64,000 nt of DNA from Streptomyces griseocarneus (GTDB lineage: Bacteria; Actinomycetota; Actinomycetes; Streptomycetales; Streptomycetaceae). Below the pieces are notes generated by a model. It was not told where the DNA came from and ran no database searches. It worked only from the letters and a program-made list of their open reading frames with translations. The stretch covers positions 310,001-374,000 of the forward strand of contig NZ_BNBL01000004.1 in NCBI RefSeq assembly GCF_014655595.1. Reading direction: 5' to 3'. Each line of letters opens with the position of its first letter. Position 1 is the first letter of the stretch. Positions 1-8,914 of this stretch are shown here, in pieces. The position numbers and the translations under genes were made by a program.

Positions 1-187
1 TCACCAGCGGCAGGGCCTCTCTGAAGACCTTGACGAACCAGCGCTCCCCGGCCGGGAGCAGCAGGTGGAGGACGTTGATGACATGGGTGGCGGTGGGCTC
101 GTCGGGTATCCAGTGCAGCGGGGTGTCCCGCCAGTCGAACGCCACGCGCCGTGGCGCTATGCGGTAGTAGGGATGGCTGACGCTCAT
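1..187 (-). CDS. Metal-dependent hydrolase family protein (COG3687-like), C-terminus cut by window edge
   Basis: Only the first 62 residues are in the window; the gene runs off the left edge. The protein begins MSVSHPYYRIAPRRVAFDW and continues with a TPLHWIPDEPTATH stretch and a helix ending in GERWFVKVFREALPLV. This looks like the N-terminus of the predicted metal-dependent hydrolases (PF10118 type), but the metal-binding part is not visible. The ATG at 187 has a GAGGAG ribosome site 7 bases upstream and lies 12 bp after the stop of the EphD-like gene, so it is probably the third gene of that operon. The family call is by recognition of the N-terminus only. Confidence 0.6.
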   Translation of the reverse strand, partial: MSVSHPYYRIAPRRVAFDWRDTPLHWIPDEPTATHVINVLHLLLPAGERWFVKVFREALPLV

Positions 188-199
188 CAGGGATCTCCT

Positions 200-1996
200 C
201 TACAGCGGGGGGTCGATCCGGGCGATGGCGCGCCCCAGCCGGGGCGCGAAGCGGGAGATGAGGCGCAGGCCGTGCGCCTCGGGGGCCACCGGCACCACGG
301 CCCGGTCGCGGAGCACGGCCCGCAGGACGGCCTGGGCGACCTTCTCCGGGGGATAGCCGCGCCGGGCGTAGGCCCGGCCGACCTTCTCCCGGCGGAGCCG
401 CTGCTCCTCCTCGGTCAGGCCCGCGAAGCGGGTGGCCGCGACGATGCCGGTGTCCACGATGCCGGGGCAGATCGCGCTCACGCCGATGCCCTGGCCGGCC
501 AGCTCGGCGCGCAGGCACTCGCTCAGCATCAGCACGGCCGCCTTGGACGTGCTGTACGCGGGGAGGGTCTTGGAGGGCTGGAAGGCGGCGGCGGAGGCGG
601 TGTTGACGATGTGGCCGCCCTGCCCGCGCTCGGCCATCTGCCGGCCGAAGGTGCGGCAGCCGTGGATGACGCCCCACAGATTGACGTCGAGGACCTTGCG
701 CCAGTCCTCGGCGGACGTCTCCATGAACGTGCCGCCCAGGCCGATGCCGGCGTTGTTGACCAGCACGTCCACCACGCCGTACTCGGCGGCGACCTTGGCG
801 GCCAGCTTCTCCATCGCCGCTTCGTCCGAGACGTCGCAGACCTCGGCCCAGGCCTGTGGCGCGCCGGTCAGGCGGGCGAGCTCGGCCGTGCGGGCCGCGC
901 CCTCGGCGTCCCGGTCGACGGCGACGACCCTCGCCCCGGCCTCCGCGAAGGCGAACGCCGTGGCCCGGCCGATCCCGCCGGCCGCGCCCGTCACCAGCAC
1001 CAGCCGCCCGCCGAACCGCTGGGCGTACGGGCCGCCGCCCGCCGGCGGCCGGGCGGGCGCGCCCTCCTGCCGGGCGGCCTCCTGAGCCGTGACGAACTCG
1101 GCGAGCCAGGCGGACACCTGGTCGGGCCGGCTGCGCGGCACCCAGTGTTTGGCGGCGATCGTGCGCCGCACCAGACGGGGGGCCCACCGCTCGAGGTCGT
1201 CGTAGAGACGCTCGGAGAGGTAGGCGTCACCGGTGGGGGTGATCAGCTGGACGGGGACGTGGGCGTAGGCGTCCGGGCGCGGCCGGCGCAGCCTGGCGCG
1301 GACGTTGTCGCGGTAGAGCCAGGCGCCGTGGGCGGCGTCCCGCGGCAGGGAGTCGGTGGGGTAGCCGCCGGAGACGTCCGGGGGCAGCTTCTCCAGCCGC
1401 TCGAGCATCGCGGGCCACCGGCGGCCGAGCGGTCCGCGCCAGGCCGCCTCCGGCAGGGCCGGGGTGTGCAGGGCGTACACGTACCAGGACCGGGCGCCCT
1501 GGCCGAGCACCTGCGCCAGGCGGCGCGGGGTGGGCCGGGTGGTCCGCCGTCTGATCCAGTGCCCGAAGTGGTCCAGGGAGGGGCCCGAGATGGACGTGAA
1601 GGAGGCCACGCGCCCCTCGGTGCGCGGGACGGTCACGAACTCCCAGCCCTGCACCGATCCCCAGTCGTGCCCCACCAGGTGCACCGGCGCGCCGGGGCTG
1701 ACCGCGTCCGCGACGGCAAGGAAGTCGTCCGTCAGCTTCTCGAGCGTGAATCCGCCCCGCAGCGGGACGGGCGCCGTGGAGCGGCCGTGGCCCCGGACGT
1801 CGTAGAGCACGACGTGGAAGCGGTCGCGCAGCCGCAGGGCGACGTCGGCCCAGACCTCCTTGCTGTCCGGATAGCCGTGCAGCAGCACGACCGTCGGCCG
1901 CCCGGCGTCGCCGAGCTCCACCACGCTCAGCTCGATGCCACCCGTACGCACGCGGCGCTCCCGCGCCCCCTCGATTCCCGTGCCGTCCCCGCTCAT
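200..1996 (-). CDS. SDR oxidoreductase fused to an N-terminal alpha/beta hydrolase (EphD-like)
   Basis: This 598-residue protein has two enzyme domains. Residues ~20-300 are an alpha/beta hydrolase: the oxyanion HGYPDS loop is near residue 40 and GHDWGS near 107, where the Asp is the epoxide-hydrolase/dehalogenase-type nucleophile. Residues ~325-590 are a classical short-chain dehydrogenase, with TGAAGGIG for NAD(P) binding, NNAG near 413 and the catalytic YSTSK near 480. Length and domain order match mycobacterial EphD. The ATG at 1996 overlaps the stop of the M24 gene by 4 bp (ATGA), implying translational coupling. An open frame extends further upstream, but it would overlap the M24 gene extensively. 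The substrate is unknown; an epoxide or lipid carbonyl is likely from family knowledge. Confidence 0.85.
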   Translation of the reverse strand: MSGDGTGIEGARERRVRTGGIELSVVELGDAGRPTVVLLHGYPDSKEVWADVALRLRDRFHVVLYDVRGHGRSTAPVPLRGGFTLEKLTDDFLAVADAVSPGAPVHLVGHDWGSVQGWEFVTVPRTEGRVASFTSISGPSLDHFGHWIRRRTTRPTPRRLAQVLGQGARSWYVYALHTPALPEAAWRGPLGRRWPAMLERLEKLPPDVSGGYPTDSLPRDAAHGAWLYRDNVRARLRRPRPDAYAHVPVQLITPTGDAYLSERLYDDLERWAPRLVRRTIAAKHWVPRSRPDQVSAWLAEFVTAQEAARQEGAPARPPAGGGPYAQRFGGRLVLVTGAAGGIGRATAFAFAEAGARVVAVDRDAEGAARTAELARLTGAPQAWAEVCDVSDEAAMEKLAAKVAAEYGVVDVLVNNAGIGLGGTFMETSAEDWRKVLDVNLWGVIHGCRTFGRQMAERGQGGHIVNTASAAAFQPSKTLPAYSTSKAAVLMLSECLRAELAGQGIGVSAICPGIVDTGIVAATRFAGLTEEEQRLRREKVGRAYARRGYPPEKVAQAVLRAVLRDRAVVPVAPEAHGLRLISRFAPRLGRAIARIDPPL

Positions 1997-2838
1997 GCGA
2001 CCGCCCCCTCCTCCTGCCAGCGCCGCACGTGCGGCAGATCGTCGTCCAGCCAGAAAGCGCTCTCCTCGGGGTCCCGGGAGTCGGTGACCACCAGGAGCTC
2101 CTCGAACTTCACGCCCGTCCCCCGGAAGCCCAGGTGCGGCTCGACCGCCCACAGGCCGGGCCGCGGCGGGTGGTCGGAGAAGCGGTGCGGGCTCCACAGC
2201 GGCGACCAGCCCTCCCGGTGGCCGCGGACCGCGTCCGAGGCGAGCCCCTTGAGCGACTGCGTGCCGAACCCGAACAGGCTCGGCGACCAGCGGCGTTCAC
2301 GTATGCGGCCCACCTTGTGCGCGATCACTCCGAAGGGATAGGCGCGGTGGCGGTTGGCGTAGCCCTGGCGCGTCATGAGCCGGTCCACCGCCTCGTAGAT
2401 CTCCCGCAGTGGCCGGCGCTCGCGCACCTCGCGCAGGATCAGCGCGCGGTGGGCCGCGAGGTCCGTCATGAGCCGGTCGTGCAGCCGGTCCGGGCCCAGG
2501 CAGCCCGCGTAGCCGACGTCGGCGGTGAAGCCCCGGTGGACCGGGGCGAGGTCGAGGATGAACGGCATCCCCGGCTCCAGCCGCCGCCCGGTGGGGAAGA
2601 ACTGCGTCGGCACCCGGAAGCCCGCGAAGGCCGTGCGGTCGCCGAACCACGCGAACGGCAGGTGGAACCAGTCCCGCACCCCGCGCTCGCGCAGCCATTC
2701 GCGCTGCATCCGGGCCGCGTCGCGCTCGGTCACCCCCGGCGCGAGGCGGGCCGCGACCGCCTCCGCGCATGCGTACGCCAGGCGCTGCACCTCCCGGAAG
2801 CCGCCCAGCTCAGCCTCGTCCGTCACGCCAGCCGCCAT
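1993..2838 (-). CDS. M24 family metallopeptidase homologue (Xaa-Pro peptidase-like)
   Basis: This 281-residue protein has the creatinase/aminopeptidase (pita-bread) fold. All five expected metal ligands can be placed: Asp in ILDLAP (~95), Asp in TADVGYAG (~106), His in VIAHKVG (~172), Glu in AVEPHLGF (~233) and Glu in KFEELLV (~245). The ATG at 2838 is chosen over an upstream in-frame start because GGAGGGG lies 5 bases before it. It is first in a minus-strand operon with the EphD-like fusion and the truncated hydrolase. In actinobacteria such proteins are often annotated Xaa-Pro peptidase; the true substrate cannot be read from sequence. Confidence 0.85.
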   Translation of the reverse strand: MAAGVTDEAELGGFREVQRLAYACAEAVAARLAPGVTERDAARMQREWLRERGVRDWFHLPFAWFGDRTAFAGFRVPTQFFPTGRRLEPGMPFILDLAPVHRGFTADVGYAGCLGPDRLHDRLMTDLAAHRALILREVRERRPLREIYEAVDRLMTRQGYANRHRAYPFGVIAHKVGRIRERRWSPSLFGFGTQSLKGLASDAVRGHREGWSPLWSPHRFSDHPPRPGLWAVEPHLGFRGTGVKFEELLVVTDSRDPEESAFWLDDDLPHVRRWQEEGAVA

Positions 2839-3060
2839 GCCACCCCTCCGACCAAGGCCCCAGCCGTGCACGCAAGTTGACACTGGTGACTGTGACAATG
2901 TCCGGCGGCTGCGTCAAGGCCCCCGCACGGCCCTGTGGAAAACTTCCCTCGTCCCTTCGGTCCCACCTCCCCGGGCATGTCAGACCCGAGGACTACGCCG
3001 ATCCAGCCGTCTGGTCTGACGCCCGGTGTGACCCGCGCCACTACCGTCGAGGGTGTGACT

Positions 3061-4116
3061 GTGATCGCTACCGAAAGCCTCAGCAAGCGGTACCCCCGGG
3101 TGACCGCTCTCGACCGGCTCTCCGTCGACATCACCCCGGGTGTCACCGGTCTGGTGGGTGCCAACGGAGCCGGCAAGTCAACGCTGATCAAGATCCTCCT
3201 CGGCCTCTCCCCGGCCACCGAGGGCAGCGCCCGCGTCCTCGGCCTCGACGTCGCCACCCAGGGCGCGGAGATCCGCGAACGCGTCGGCTACATGCCCGAG
3301 CACGACTGCCTGCCGCCCGACGTGTCGGCCACCGAGTTCGTCGTCCACATGGCGCGGATGTCCGGCCTGCCGCCGGCCGCCGCCCGCGAGCGCACGGCGG
3401 ACACGCTGCGCCACGTCGGCCTGTACGAGGAGCGCTACCGCCCCATGGGCGGGTACTCCACGGGCATGAAGCAGCGGGTCAAGCTGGCGCAGGCGCTCGT
3501 CCACGACCCCCACCTGGTGCTGCTCGACGAGCCCACCAACGGCCTCGACCCCGTCGGACGGGACGAGATGCTCGCCCTGATCCGGCGCGTCCACACCGAC
3601 TTCGGCATCTCTGTCCTGGTCACCTCGCACCTGCTGGGCGAGCTGGAGCGCACCTGCGACCACGTCGTGGTCATCGACGGCGGCAGGCTGCTGCGCTCCT
3701 CCTCCACCGAGGAGTTCACCCAGGCGACGGGCTCGCTCGCCGTGGAGGTCACCGACACCGACGCCTGCCCCGACGGCACGTCCGCGCTGCTCGCGGCCCT
3801 GGCCGCGGCCGGCCTCGAGACCCGCCCCGCCGGCCGGGCCGCCGACGGCTCGCCCGCCTCCGGCCGGGTCCTGCTCGTCGACGTCGCGGGCGAGAGCACG
3901 TACGACATCGTCCGCGACGCCGTCGCGGACCTCGGCCTCGGCCTGGTCCGCATGGAACAGCGCCGCCACCGCATCGCCGAGGTCTTCCGCGACGACGACG
4001 GCGAGCACCCGGCGGCCACCGGACAGGCCCCCGCGCCGGCCTGGGGCGCCGACTGGCGCAAGGCGTCCGGCACCGACCGCGAGCAGCAGAACGGAGGCAC
4101 CGTCGATGCCGCCTGA
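3061..4116 (+). CDS. ABC transporter ATP-binding protein (first cassette)
   Basis: This 351-residue ATPase of an ABC-2 type exporter has Walker A GANGAGKST at residues 34-41, signature STGMKQRV and Walker B LVLLDEPTNGLDP, followed by the H-loop TSHLLGELE. The C-terminal ~130 residues are a variable accessory domain. The GTG at 3061 is chosen because GAGGG at 3049-3053 sits 7 bases before it; the GTG at 3055 would leave only one base of spacing. The gene overlaps the next permease by 11 bp and starts a four-gene run of ATPase-permease-ATPase-permease. The substrate is unknown. Confidence 0.9.
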   Translation: MIATESLSKRYPRVTALDRLSVDITPGVTGLVGANGAGKSTLIKILLGLSPATEGSARVLGLDVATQGAEIRERVGYMPEHDCLPPDVSATEFVVHMARMSGLPPAAARERTADTLRHVGLYEERYRPMGGYSTGMKQRVKLAQALVHDPHLVLLDEPTNGLDPVGRDEMLALIRRVHTDFGISVLVTSHLLGELERTCDHVVVIDGGRLLRSSSTEEFTQATGSLAVEVTDTDACPDGTSALLAALAAAGLETRPAGRAADGSPASGRVLLVDVAGESTYDIVRDAVADLGLGLVRMEQRRHRIAEVFRDDDGEHPAATGQAPAPAWGADWRKASGTDREQQNGGTVDAA

Positions 4117-5029
4117 GACCAGGACCACGGCGGCGTCCGGCCGGCAGCAGGGCGCCGCCCCGGACGTCATCCACAACATCGGCTACCGCACGTACGACGG
4201 CCCCCGCCTGGGCCGCGGCTACGCCCGCCGCTCGCTCTACGCCCAGAGCCTGCGCGGCGCCTACGGACTGGGCCGCTCGGCGAAGTCCAAGGTCATGCCG
4301 ATGATCCTCTTCGGCGTCATGTGCCTGCCGGCCGCGATCGTCGTGGCGGTCGCCGTGAGCACCAAGATGAACAAGCTGCCCATGGAGTACACCCGTTACG
4401 CCATCTGGCTGCAGCTCGTCATCGGCCTCTACCTCGCCGCCCAGGCGCCGCAGTCGGTCTCCCGGGACCTGCGGTTCAGGACCGTGCCGCTGTACTTCTC
4501 CCGCCCCATCGAACGCGTCGACTACGTGGTCGCCAAGTTCGCGGCGATGGCCTCGGCGCTGTTCGTGCTCACCGCGACGCCCCTGCTGATCCTCTACGTC
4601 GGCGCCCTGCTCGCCAAGATGGACTTCGCCGTCCAGACGAAGGGCTTCGCGTACGGACTGGCATCCGTGACCCTGCTCTCGCTCTTCTACGCGGGCATCG
4701 GCCTGGTGGTCGCCGCGCTCACCCCCCGCCGCGGCTTCGGCGTCGCCGCCGTCATCGCCGTGCTGACCATCCCCTACGGCGCGGTCAGCACCATTCAGAA
4801 CATCGCGCTCGCCAGTGACAACATCCGGGCCGTCGAATGGCTGGGGCTCTTCTCGCCGATCACCCTGATCGACGGCGTGCAGACGGCGTTCCTCTCCGCC
4901 ACCTCCGCCTTCCCCGACGGCCACGGCCCCGGGACCGGCGCGGGGACGGTCTACCTCCTCGTCGTGCTCGCCCTGATCGCCGGCTCGTACGGCCTGCTGA
5001 TGCGCCGCTACCGAAAGGCCGGCCTGTGA
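4106..5029 (+). CDS. ABC-2 type transporter permease (first cassette)
   Basis: This 307-residue membrane protein has about six hydrophobic segments, the first at VMPMILFGVMCLPAAIVVAV. A cytoplasmic N-terminal ~55 residues contain the NIGYRTYDGPRLGR stretch often seen in streptomycete ABC-2 permeases. The motif VSRDLRFRTVPLYFSRPIER before the third segment is the ABC-2 coupling region. GGAGG at 4093-4097 precedes the ATG at 4106, which overlaps the ATPase gene by 11 bp. It pairs with the upstream ATPase; the cargo cannot be deduced. Confidence 0.9.
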   Translation: MPPETRTTAASGRQQGAAPDVIHNIGYRTYDGPRLGRGYARRSLYAQSLRGAYGLGRSAKSKVMPMILFGVMCLPAAIVVAVAVSTKMNKLPMEYTRYAIWLQLVIGLYLAAQAPQSVSRDLRFRTVPLYFSRPIERVDYVVAKFAAMASALFVLTATPLLILYVGALLAKMDFAVQTKGFAYGLASVTLLSLFYAGIGLVVAALTPRRGFGVAAVIAVLTIPYGAVSTIQNIALASDNIRAVEWLGLFSPITLIDGVQTAFLSATSAFPDGHGPGTGAGTVYLLVVLALIAGSYGLLMRRYRKAGL

Positions 5030-5078
5030 GCGCCCACCCGTCGCCCGACCACCACCCCTCAAGGAATGGGCTGCGCCC

Positions 5079-5990
5079 ATGAGTACTATCCGCATCGACA
5101 ACGTCTCGCGCTGGTTCGGCAACGTGGTCGCCGTCAACGACGTCTCCATGACCGTCGGCCCCGGCGTCACCGGCCTCCTCGGCCCCAACGGCGCCGGCAA
5201 GTCCACACTCATCAACATGATGGGTGGTTTCCTCGCCCCCTCCGCCGGAACGGTCACCCTCGACGGCGAGACGATATGGCGCAACGAAGGCATCTACCGC
5301 CACATCGGCATCGTCCCCGAGCGGGAGGCGATGTACGACTTCCTCACCGGCAGGGACTTCGTCCGGGCCAACGCCGAGCTGCACGGCCTGGGCGACCGCG
5401 AGGCCCAGCGGGCGCTGGCCACGGTCGAGATGGAGTACGCGCAGGACCGCAGGATCGACACGTACAGCAAGGGCATGCGGCAGCGCGTGAAGATGGCCTC
5501 CGCCCTCGTCCACGAGCCGTCCGTGCTCCTGCTGGACGAGCCCTTCAACGGCATGGACCCGCGCCAGCGCATGCAGCTGATGGACCTGCTGCGGACCATG
5601 GGCGCCGAGGGCCGCACCGTGCTGTTCTCCTCCCACATCCTGGAGGAGGTCGAGCAACTGGCCGCCCACATCGAGGTCGTCGTCGCCGGACGGCACGCCG
5701 CGTCGGGCGACTTCCGCAAGATCCGCCGCCTGATGACGGACCGGCCGCACCGCTACGTCGTACGGTCCGGCGACGACCGGGCCCTGGCCGCCGCGCTCAT
5801 CGCCGACCCGTCGACGTCGGGCATCGAAGTGGACGTGCGGGAAGGCGTCCTGCGGGTCGAGGCCGCCGACTTCGGCCGCTTCACCGAACTCCTGCCGCGC
5901 GTCGCCCGCGCGCACGGCATCCGGCTCCTGACGGTCTCGCCCTCCGACGAGTCCCTGGAATCGGTCTTCTCCTACCTCGTCACGGCCTGA
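5079..5990 (+). CDS. ABC transporter ATP-binding protein (second cassette)
   Basis: This 303-residue ATPase has Walker A GPNGAGKST, signature YSKGMRQRV, Walker B VLLLDEPFNGMDP and H-loop SSHILEEVE. It is clearly related to the first cassette ATPase and probably arose by duplication of the pair. It starts 49 bp after the first permease and is followed by its own permease after 18 bp. An AAGGAA element lies about 12 bases before the ATG. Confidence 0.9.
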   Translation: MSTIRIDNVSRWFGNVVAVNDVSMTVGPGVTGLLGPNGAGKSTLINMMGGFLAPSAGTVTLDGETIWRNEGIYRHIGIVPEREAMYDFLTGRDFVRANAELHGLGDREAQRALATVEMEYAQDRRIDTYSKGMRQRVKMASALVHEPSVLLLDEPFNGMDPRQRMQLMDLLRTMGAEGRTVLFSSHILEEVEQLAAHIEVVVAGRHAASGDFRKIRRLMTDRPHRYVVRSGDDRALAAALIADPSTSGIEVDVREGVLRVEAADFGRFTELLPRVARAHGIRLLTVSPSDESLESVFSYLVTA

Positions 5991-6008
5991 AGGGAGCGGT
6001 AACAGCCC

Positions 6009-6728
6009 ATGTACCACCCGACTGTCGCCCGGCTCACCTACCGGGGCCTCCTCGGCCGCCGCCGCGCGCTGATCCTCTTCGCGCTCCCCGCCCTGCTGCT
6101 CGCCATCTCGGTCGCCGTCCGCCTGCTGACGGGCGCCGACGACCAGACGGCGGCCAACGTCCTCGGCGGCTTCGCGCTCGCCACGATGGTGCCGCTGATC
6201 GGCGTCATCGCCGGCACGGGCGCGATCGGCCCGGAGATCGACGACGGGTCCGTCGTCTACCTCCTGTCCAAGCCCGTCAAGCGGACGAGCATCATCCTGA
6301 CCAAGCTCACCGTCGCGGCAGGGGTCTCCGTCGCCTTCTCGGCGGTCCCCACCCTCATCGCGGGCTTCCTGCTCAACGGCAACAGCCGGCAGATCGCGGT
6401 GGCCTACGCCGTCGCGGCCGCCGTCGCCTCCGTCGCCTACAGCGCGATCTTCCTGCTGCTGGGCACGGTCACCCGGCACGCCGTCGTCGCGAGCCTCGTC
6501 TACGCCCTGGTGTGGGAGTCGCTCTTCGGCAGCCTCATCCCCGGCGCCCGGACGCTCAGCGTGCAGCAGTGGGCGCTGTCCCTGGCCCAGCGGATCGCCG
6601 GCGAGGGCGCCGTCGACGCGGAGGTCGGCCTGCCGCTGGCGCTGACGCTGCTGGTGGCCGTGACGGTGGCCGCCACGGCCTTCGCCGCCCACAAGCTCCG
6701 CTCCCTGACGCTCGGGGGGGAGGAGTAG
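6009..6728 (+). CDS. ABC transporter permease (second cassette)
   Basis: This 239-residue integral membrane protein has about six membrane segments, starting with ALILFALPALLLAISVAV. The motif GPEIDDGSVVYLLSKPVKR after the second segment is the usual ABC-2 coupling stretch. AGGGAGCGG precedes the ATG. It is the last gene of the four-gene exporter operon and is followed by a convergent MFS gene. Confidence 0.88.
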   Translation: MYHPTVARLTYRGLLGRRRALILFALPALLLAISVAVRLLTGADDQTAANVLGGFALATMVPLIGVIAGTGAIGPEIDDGSVVYLLSKPVKRTSIILTKLTVAAGVSVAFSAVPTLIAGFLLNGNSRQIAVAYAVAAAVASVAYSAIFLLLGTVTRHAVVASLVYALVWESLFGSLIPGARTLSVQQWALSLAQRIAGEGAVDAEVGLPLALTLLVAVTVAATAFAAHKLRSLTLGGEE

Positions 6729-6758
6729 CCGAGGGCCTGACGGGGCACCGGGCCCAAA

Positions 6759-6803
6759 CCTCAGATCTTGAAGCCTCAGATCCTGATGCCTCAGATCTTG
6801 CGA
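6759..6803. repeat. Three 15-bp tandem copies spanning the MFS stop codon
   Basis: Three copies of CCTCAGATCTTGAAG (second copy with T-to-C and end changes) lie head to tail at 6759, 6774 and 6789. The copy at 6789 holds the stop codon of the minus-strand MFS gene. Because the period is 15, the other two copies reproduce the last two codons and the stop in the same frame. Confidence 0.8.
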
Positions 6804-8077
6804 TCGCGCCCGGCGCCCAGCCCCAGGAACAGCAGCGCCGCGCAGGCGATGAGCAGCAGGGCGATGGGCAGCGTCCAGTCGCCGGTCGCCTGGTGCACCG
6901 CACCGATCGCGAACGGCCCGACGGACGCCAGCAGATAGCCCCACGTCTGCGCCATGCCCGACAGCCGGGACGCGGTGTGGGCGTCGCGGGTGCGCAGCAC
7001 CATCAGCGTCAGGGCGAGGCCGAGCAGACCGCCCTGGGCCACGCCCATCAGCGTCGCCCACACCCACGCGCCCGCCACGGGCGCGGTCAGCAGGCCCGTG
7101 ACGCCCGCCGCCATGAGGACGACGACGGCCACGGCGAGCGGCCGCTGGTCGCGCGTGCGCCCGGCGATCAGGGGCACGAAGAACGAGCCGGCCATCTGCA
7201 CCAGGGTGTAGAACGCGTAGACGATGCCGGCCTGGCTCCTGCTCATGCCGTGGTCGGTGAAGACCGTCGGCATCCAGGCGATGCACACGTAGGCGATGAG
7301 CGACTGGGTGCCCATCATCAGCGTCACCTGCCAGGCCAGGGGCGAGCGCGTGAGCGCCACGGGCGCCGCGGGGCTCCGGTGCGCCGGCGCGGCCGGTGCG
7401 CCGGGCGCGGTGCCGCGCCGGGCCAGGAGTGCCTGGGGGAGCCAGACGAGCGCCGCCACGGCCGCGAGCAGCGCCCAGGAGGCGAGGGAGCCGCGCCAGC
7501 CGCCGAGGGCCTCCTCCAGCGGTACGGACGAGGCGGCCGCGCCCGTGGCGCCGAGGATGAGCGTGGTGGAGTACAGCGCCGTCATGCTCGCGGCCCGGTC
7601 CGGGAAGTCCCGCTTGACCAGGCCGGGCATCAGGACGTTGAGCAGGGCTATCGCGGTGCCGACGAGCGCGCAGCCGACGAAGAGGGCGACGACCGGAGGG
7701 GCGACGCGCAGCAGGATGCCGCCGGCCAGCAGGACGAGGGCGCCGCACAGCACGGCCTCGGTGCCCCAGCGCCGGGCCAGCCGGGGGGCGACGATCGAGC
7801 CCAGGCCCATGAAGATCAGCGGGATGGTGGTCACCAGGCTGCTCGTGGCGGCGGCCAGGTGGAAGTGGTCGCCGATCTCGCCCATGAGCGGCGAGACCCC
7901 GGCGAGGGCGGCCCGCATGTTGAGCGAGGCGAGGACGATGCCGAGCATCACCAGGGCCGGGTGGGCGCGCGCGACGCGCGGGGCGGCGGCGGGCGCCGGG
8001 GCGGGCGCGGGGGTCTCCTGTGCGCCCATCGTGTCGATCACTGGTGTGGACGGTGTGGACGGCCTCGATTCGGACAT
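6791..8077 (-). CDS. MFS transporter, CynX/NimT-like
   Basis: This 428-residue major facilitator has about 12 hydrophobic segments. The region following ASLNMRAALAGVSPLMGEIGDHF resembles CynX/NimT-type cyanate or nitroimidazole transporters. The ATG at 8077 has GGAGAG 7 bases upstream and is preferred to a TTG 15 bases earlier. It lies 47 bp behind a GntR/FadR-type regulator on the same strand, so local control is likely. Its stop codon is embedded in a tandem repeat. Confidence 0.85.
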   Translation of the reverse strand: MSESRPSTPSTPVIDTMGAQETPAPAPAPAAAPRVARAHPALVMLGIVLASLNMRAALAGVSPLMGEIGDHFHLAAATSSLVTTIPLIFMGLGSIVAPRLARRWGTEAVLCGALVLLAGGILLRVAPPVVALFVGCALVGTAIALLNVLMPGLVKRDFPDRAASMTALYSTTLILGATGAAASSVPLEEALGGWRGSLASWALLAAVAALVWLPQALLARRGTAPGAPAAPAHRSPAAPVALTRSPLAWQVTLMMGTQSLIAYVCIAWMPTVFTDHGMSRSQAGIVYAFYTLVQMAGSFFVPLIAGRTRDQRPLAVAVVVLMAAGVTGLLTAPVAGAWVWATLMGVAQGGLLGLALTLMVLRTRDAHTASRLSGMAQTWGYLLASVGPFAIGAVHQATGDWTLPIALLLIACAALLFLGLGAGRDRKI

Positions 8078-8124
8078 GCGGGTGCTCTCCAAAGGGTGGT
8101 GCGAAGGGTGCGGAGCGGGCCGGG

Positions 8125-8835
8125 TCAGCTCTCGGTGAGCAGCGACTCGACGGCCTGCTTGGGGCGCTCCAGCAGCGTCCGGGCGGCGCGGGCGGCCGCT
8201 TCCGGGTCTCCGGAGGCGATGGCGTCCATGACGGCGTGGTGGTCGCCGTGGACGGTGGGCGGCATCTCCCGGTCGCCGAGCCCGGCGAGCAGGGCCTCGC
8301 GCACGGCGTCGCTGAACCAGGCGTAGGTGGCGGTCAGCGCGGGGTTGTGGGCGGCCTCCACGACGGCCCGGTGGAACTCGACGTCGTGGTCGGCGTAGAG
8401 CTCGAGGCTGCCGGAGTCGGGCTGGCCCTCGGCGTCCTCGAACGCCGCCTGGGCGTCCAGCGCCGCCCGCATCCGGTCGAGGTCGGCGCTCTCGTGCCGG
8501 AGCGCGGCGAGCCTGGCGGCCTCCGCCTCCAGCGCGATGCGCAGCTCGAGCACGTCGCGCACCCGGGCCCGGCGCAGGCCGCGCATGATCTCGGAGGGGT
8601 CGGCGGTGGAGACCACGAAGGTGCCCTCGCCCTGCCTGGAACGCAGCATTCCGGCGTGGACGAGCACGCGGACGGCCTCGCGGACCGTGTTGCGGCCGAC
8701 CTGCAGCTGTTCGGCGAGGGCGTGCTCGGTGGGGATGCGCTCACCGACCTGCCACTCGCCGGCGCCGACCTGCGCGCGCAGCTGTTCGACGACGGTGTCC
8801 ACCAGGGACTGCCGTCCCGCCGCACGTAGAGCCAT
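8125..8835 (-). CDS. GntR family transcriptional regulator, FadR/FCD subfamily
   Basis: This 236-residue regulator has an N-terminal winged helix (residues ~10-75; IPTEHALAEQLQVGRNTVREAVRVL is the recognition region) and an all-helical FCD ligand domain. In the latter, the Asp/His set DHDVEFHRAV, HGDHHAVMDAI fits the metal-dependent effector pocket of FCD proteins. It precedes the MFS exporter by 47 bp and is probably cotranscribed with and controls it. The ligand is unknown. Confidence 0.9.
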   Translation of the reverse strand: MALRAAGRQSLVDTVVEQLRAQVGAGEWQVGERIPTEHALAEQLQVGRNTVREAVRVLVHAGMLRSRQGEGTFVVSTADPSEIMRGLRRARVRDVLELRIALEAEAARLAALRHESADLDRMRAALDAQAAFEDAEGQPDSGSLELYADHDVEFHRAVVEAAHNPALTATYAWFSDAVREALLAGLGDREMPPTVHGDHHAVMDAIASGDPEAAARAARTLLERPKQAVESLLTES

Positions 8836-8914
8836 GGCCGAAACCCCTCACTTCATCCGGTTGCCCAGTCATCCTACAACTGCGCGCCCGCGTTCCCCGG
8901 GCTACCGTCTAAGG

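Noticed and set aside
4860..7748. A 962-residue minus-strand open frame and a 1086-residue plus-strand frame at 5066-8326
   Set aside because: Both run through the second ABC cassette and the MFS gene in wrong frames and contain only low-complexity residues; high GC makes stop codons rare.
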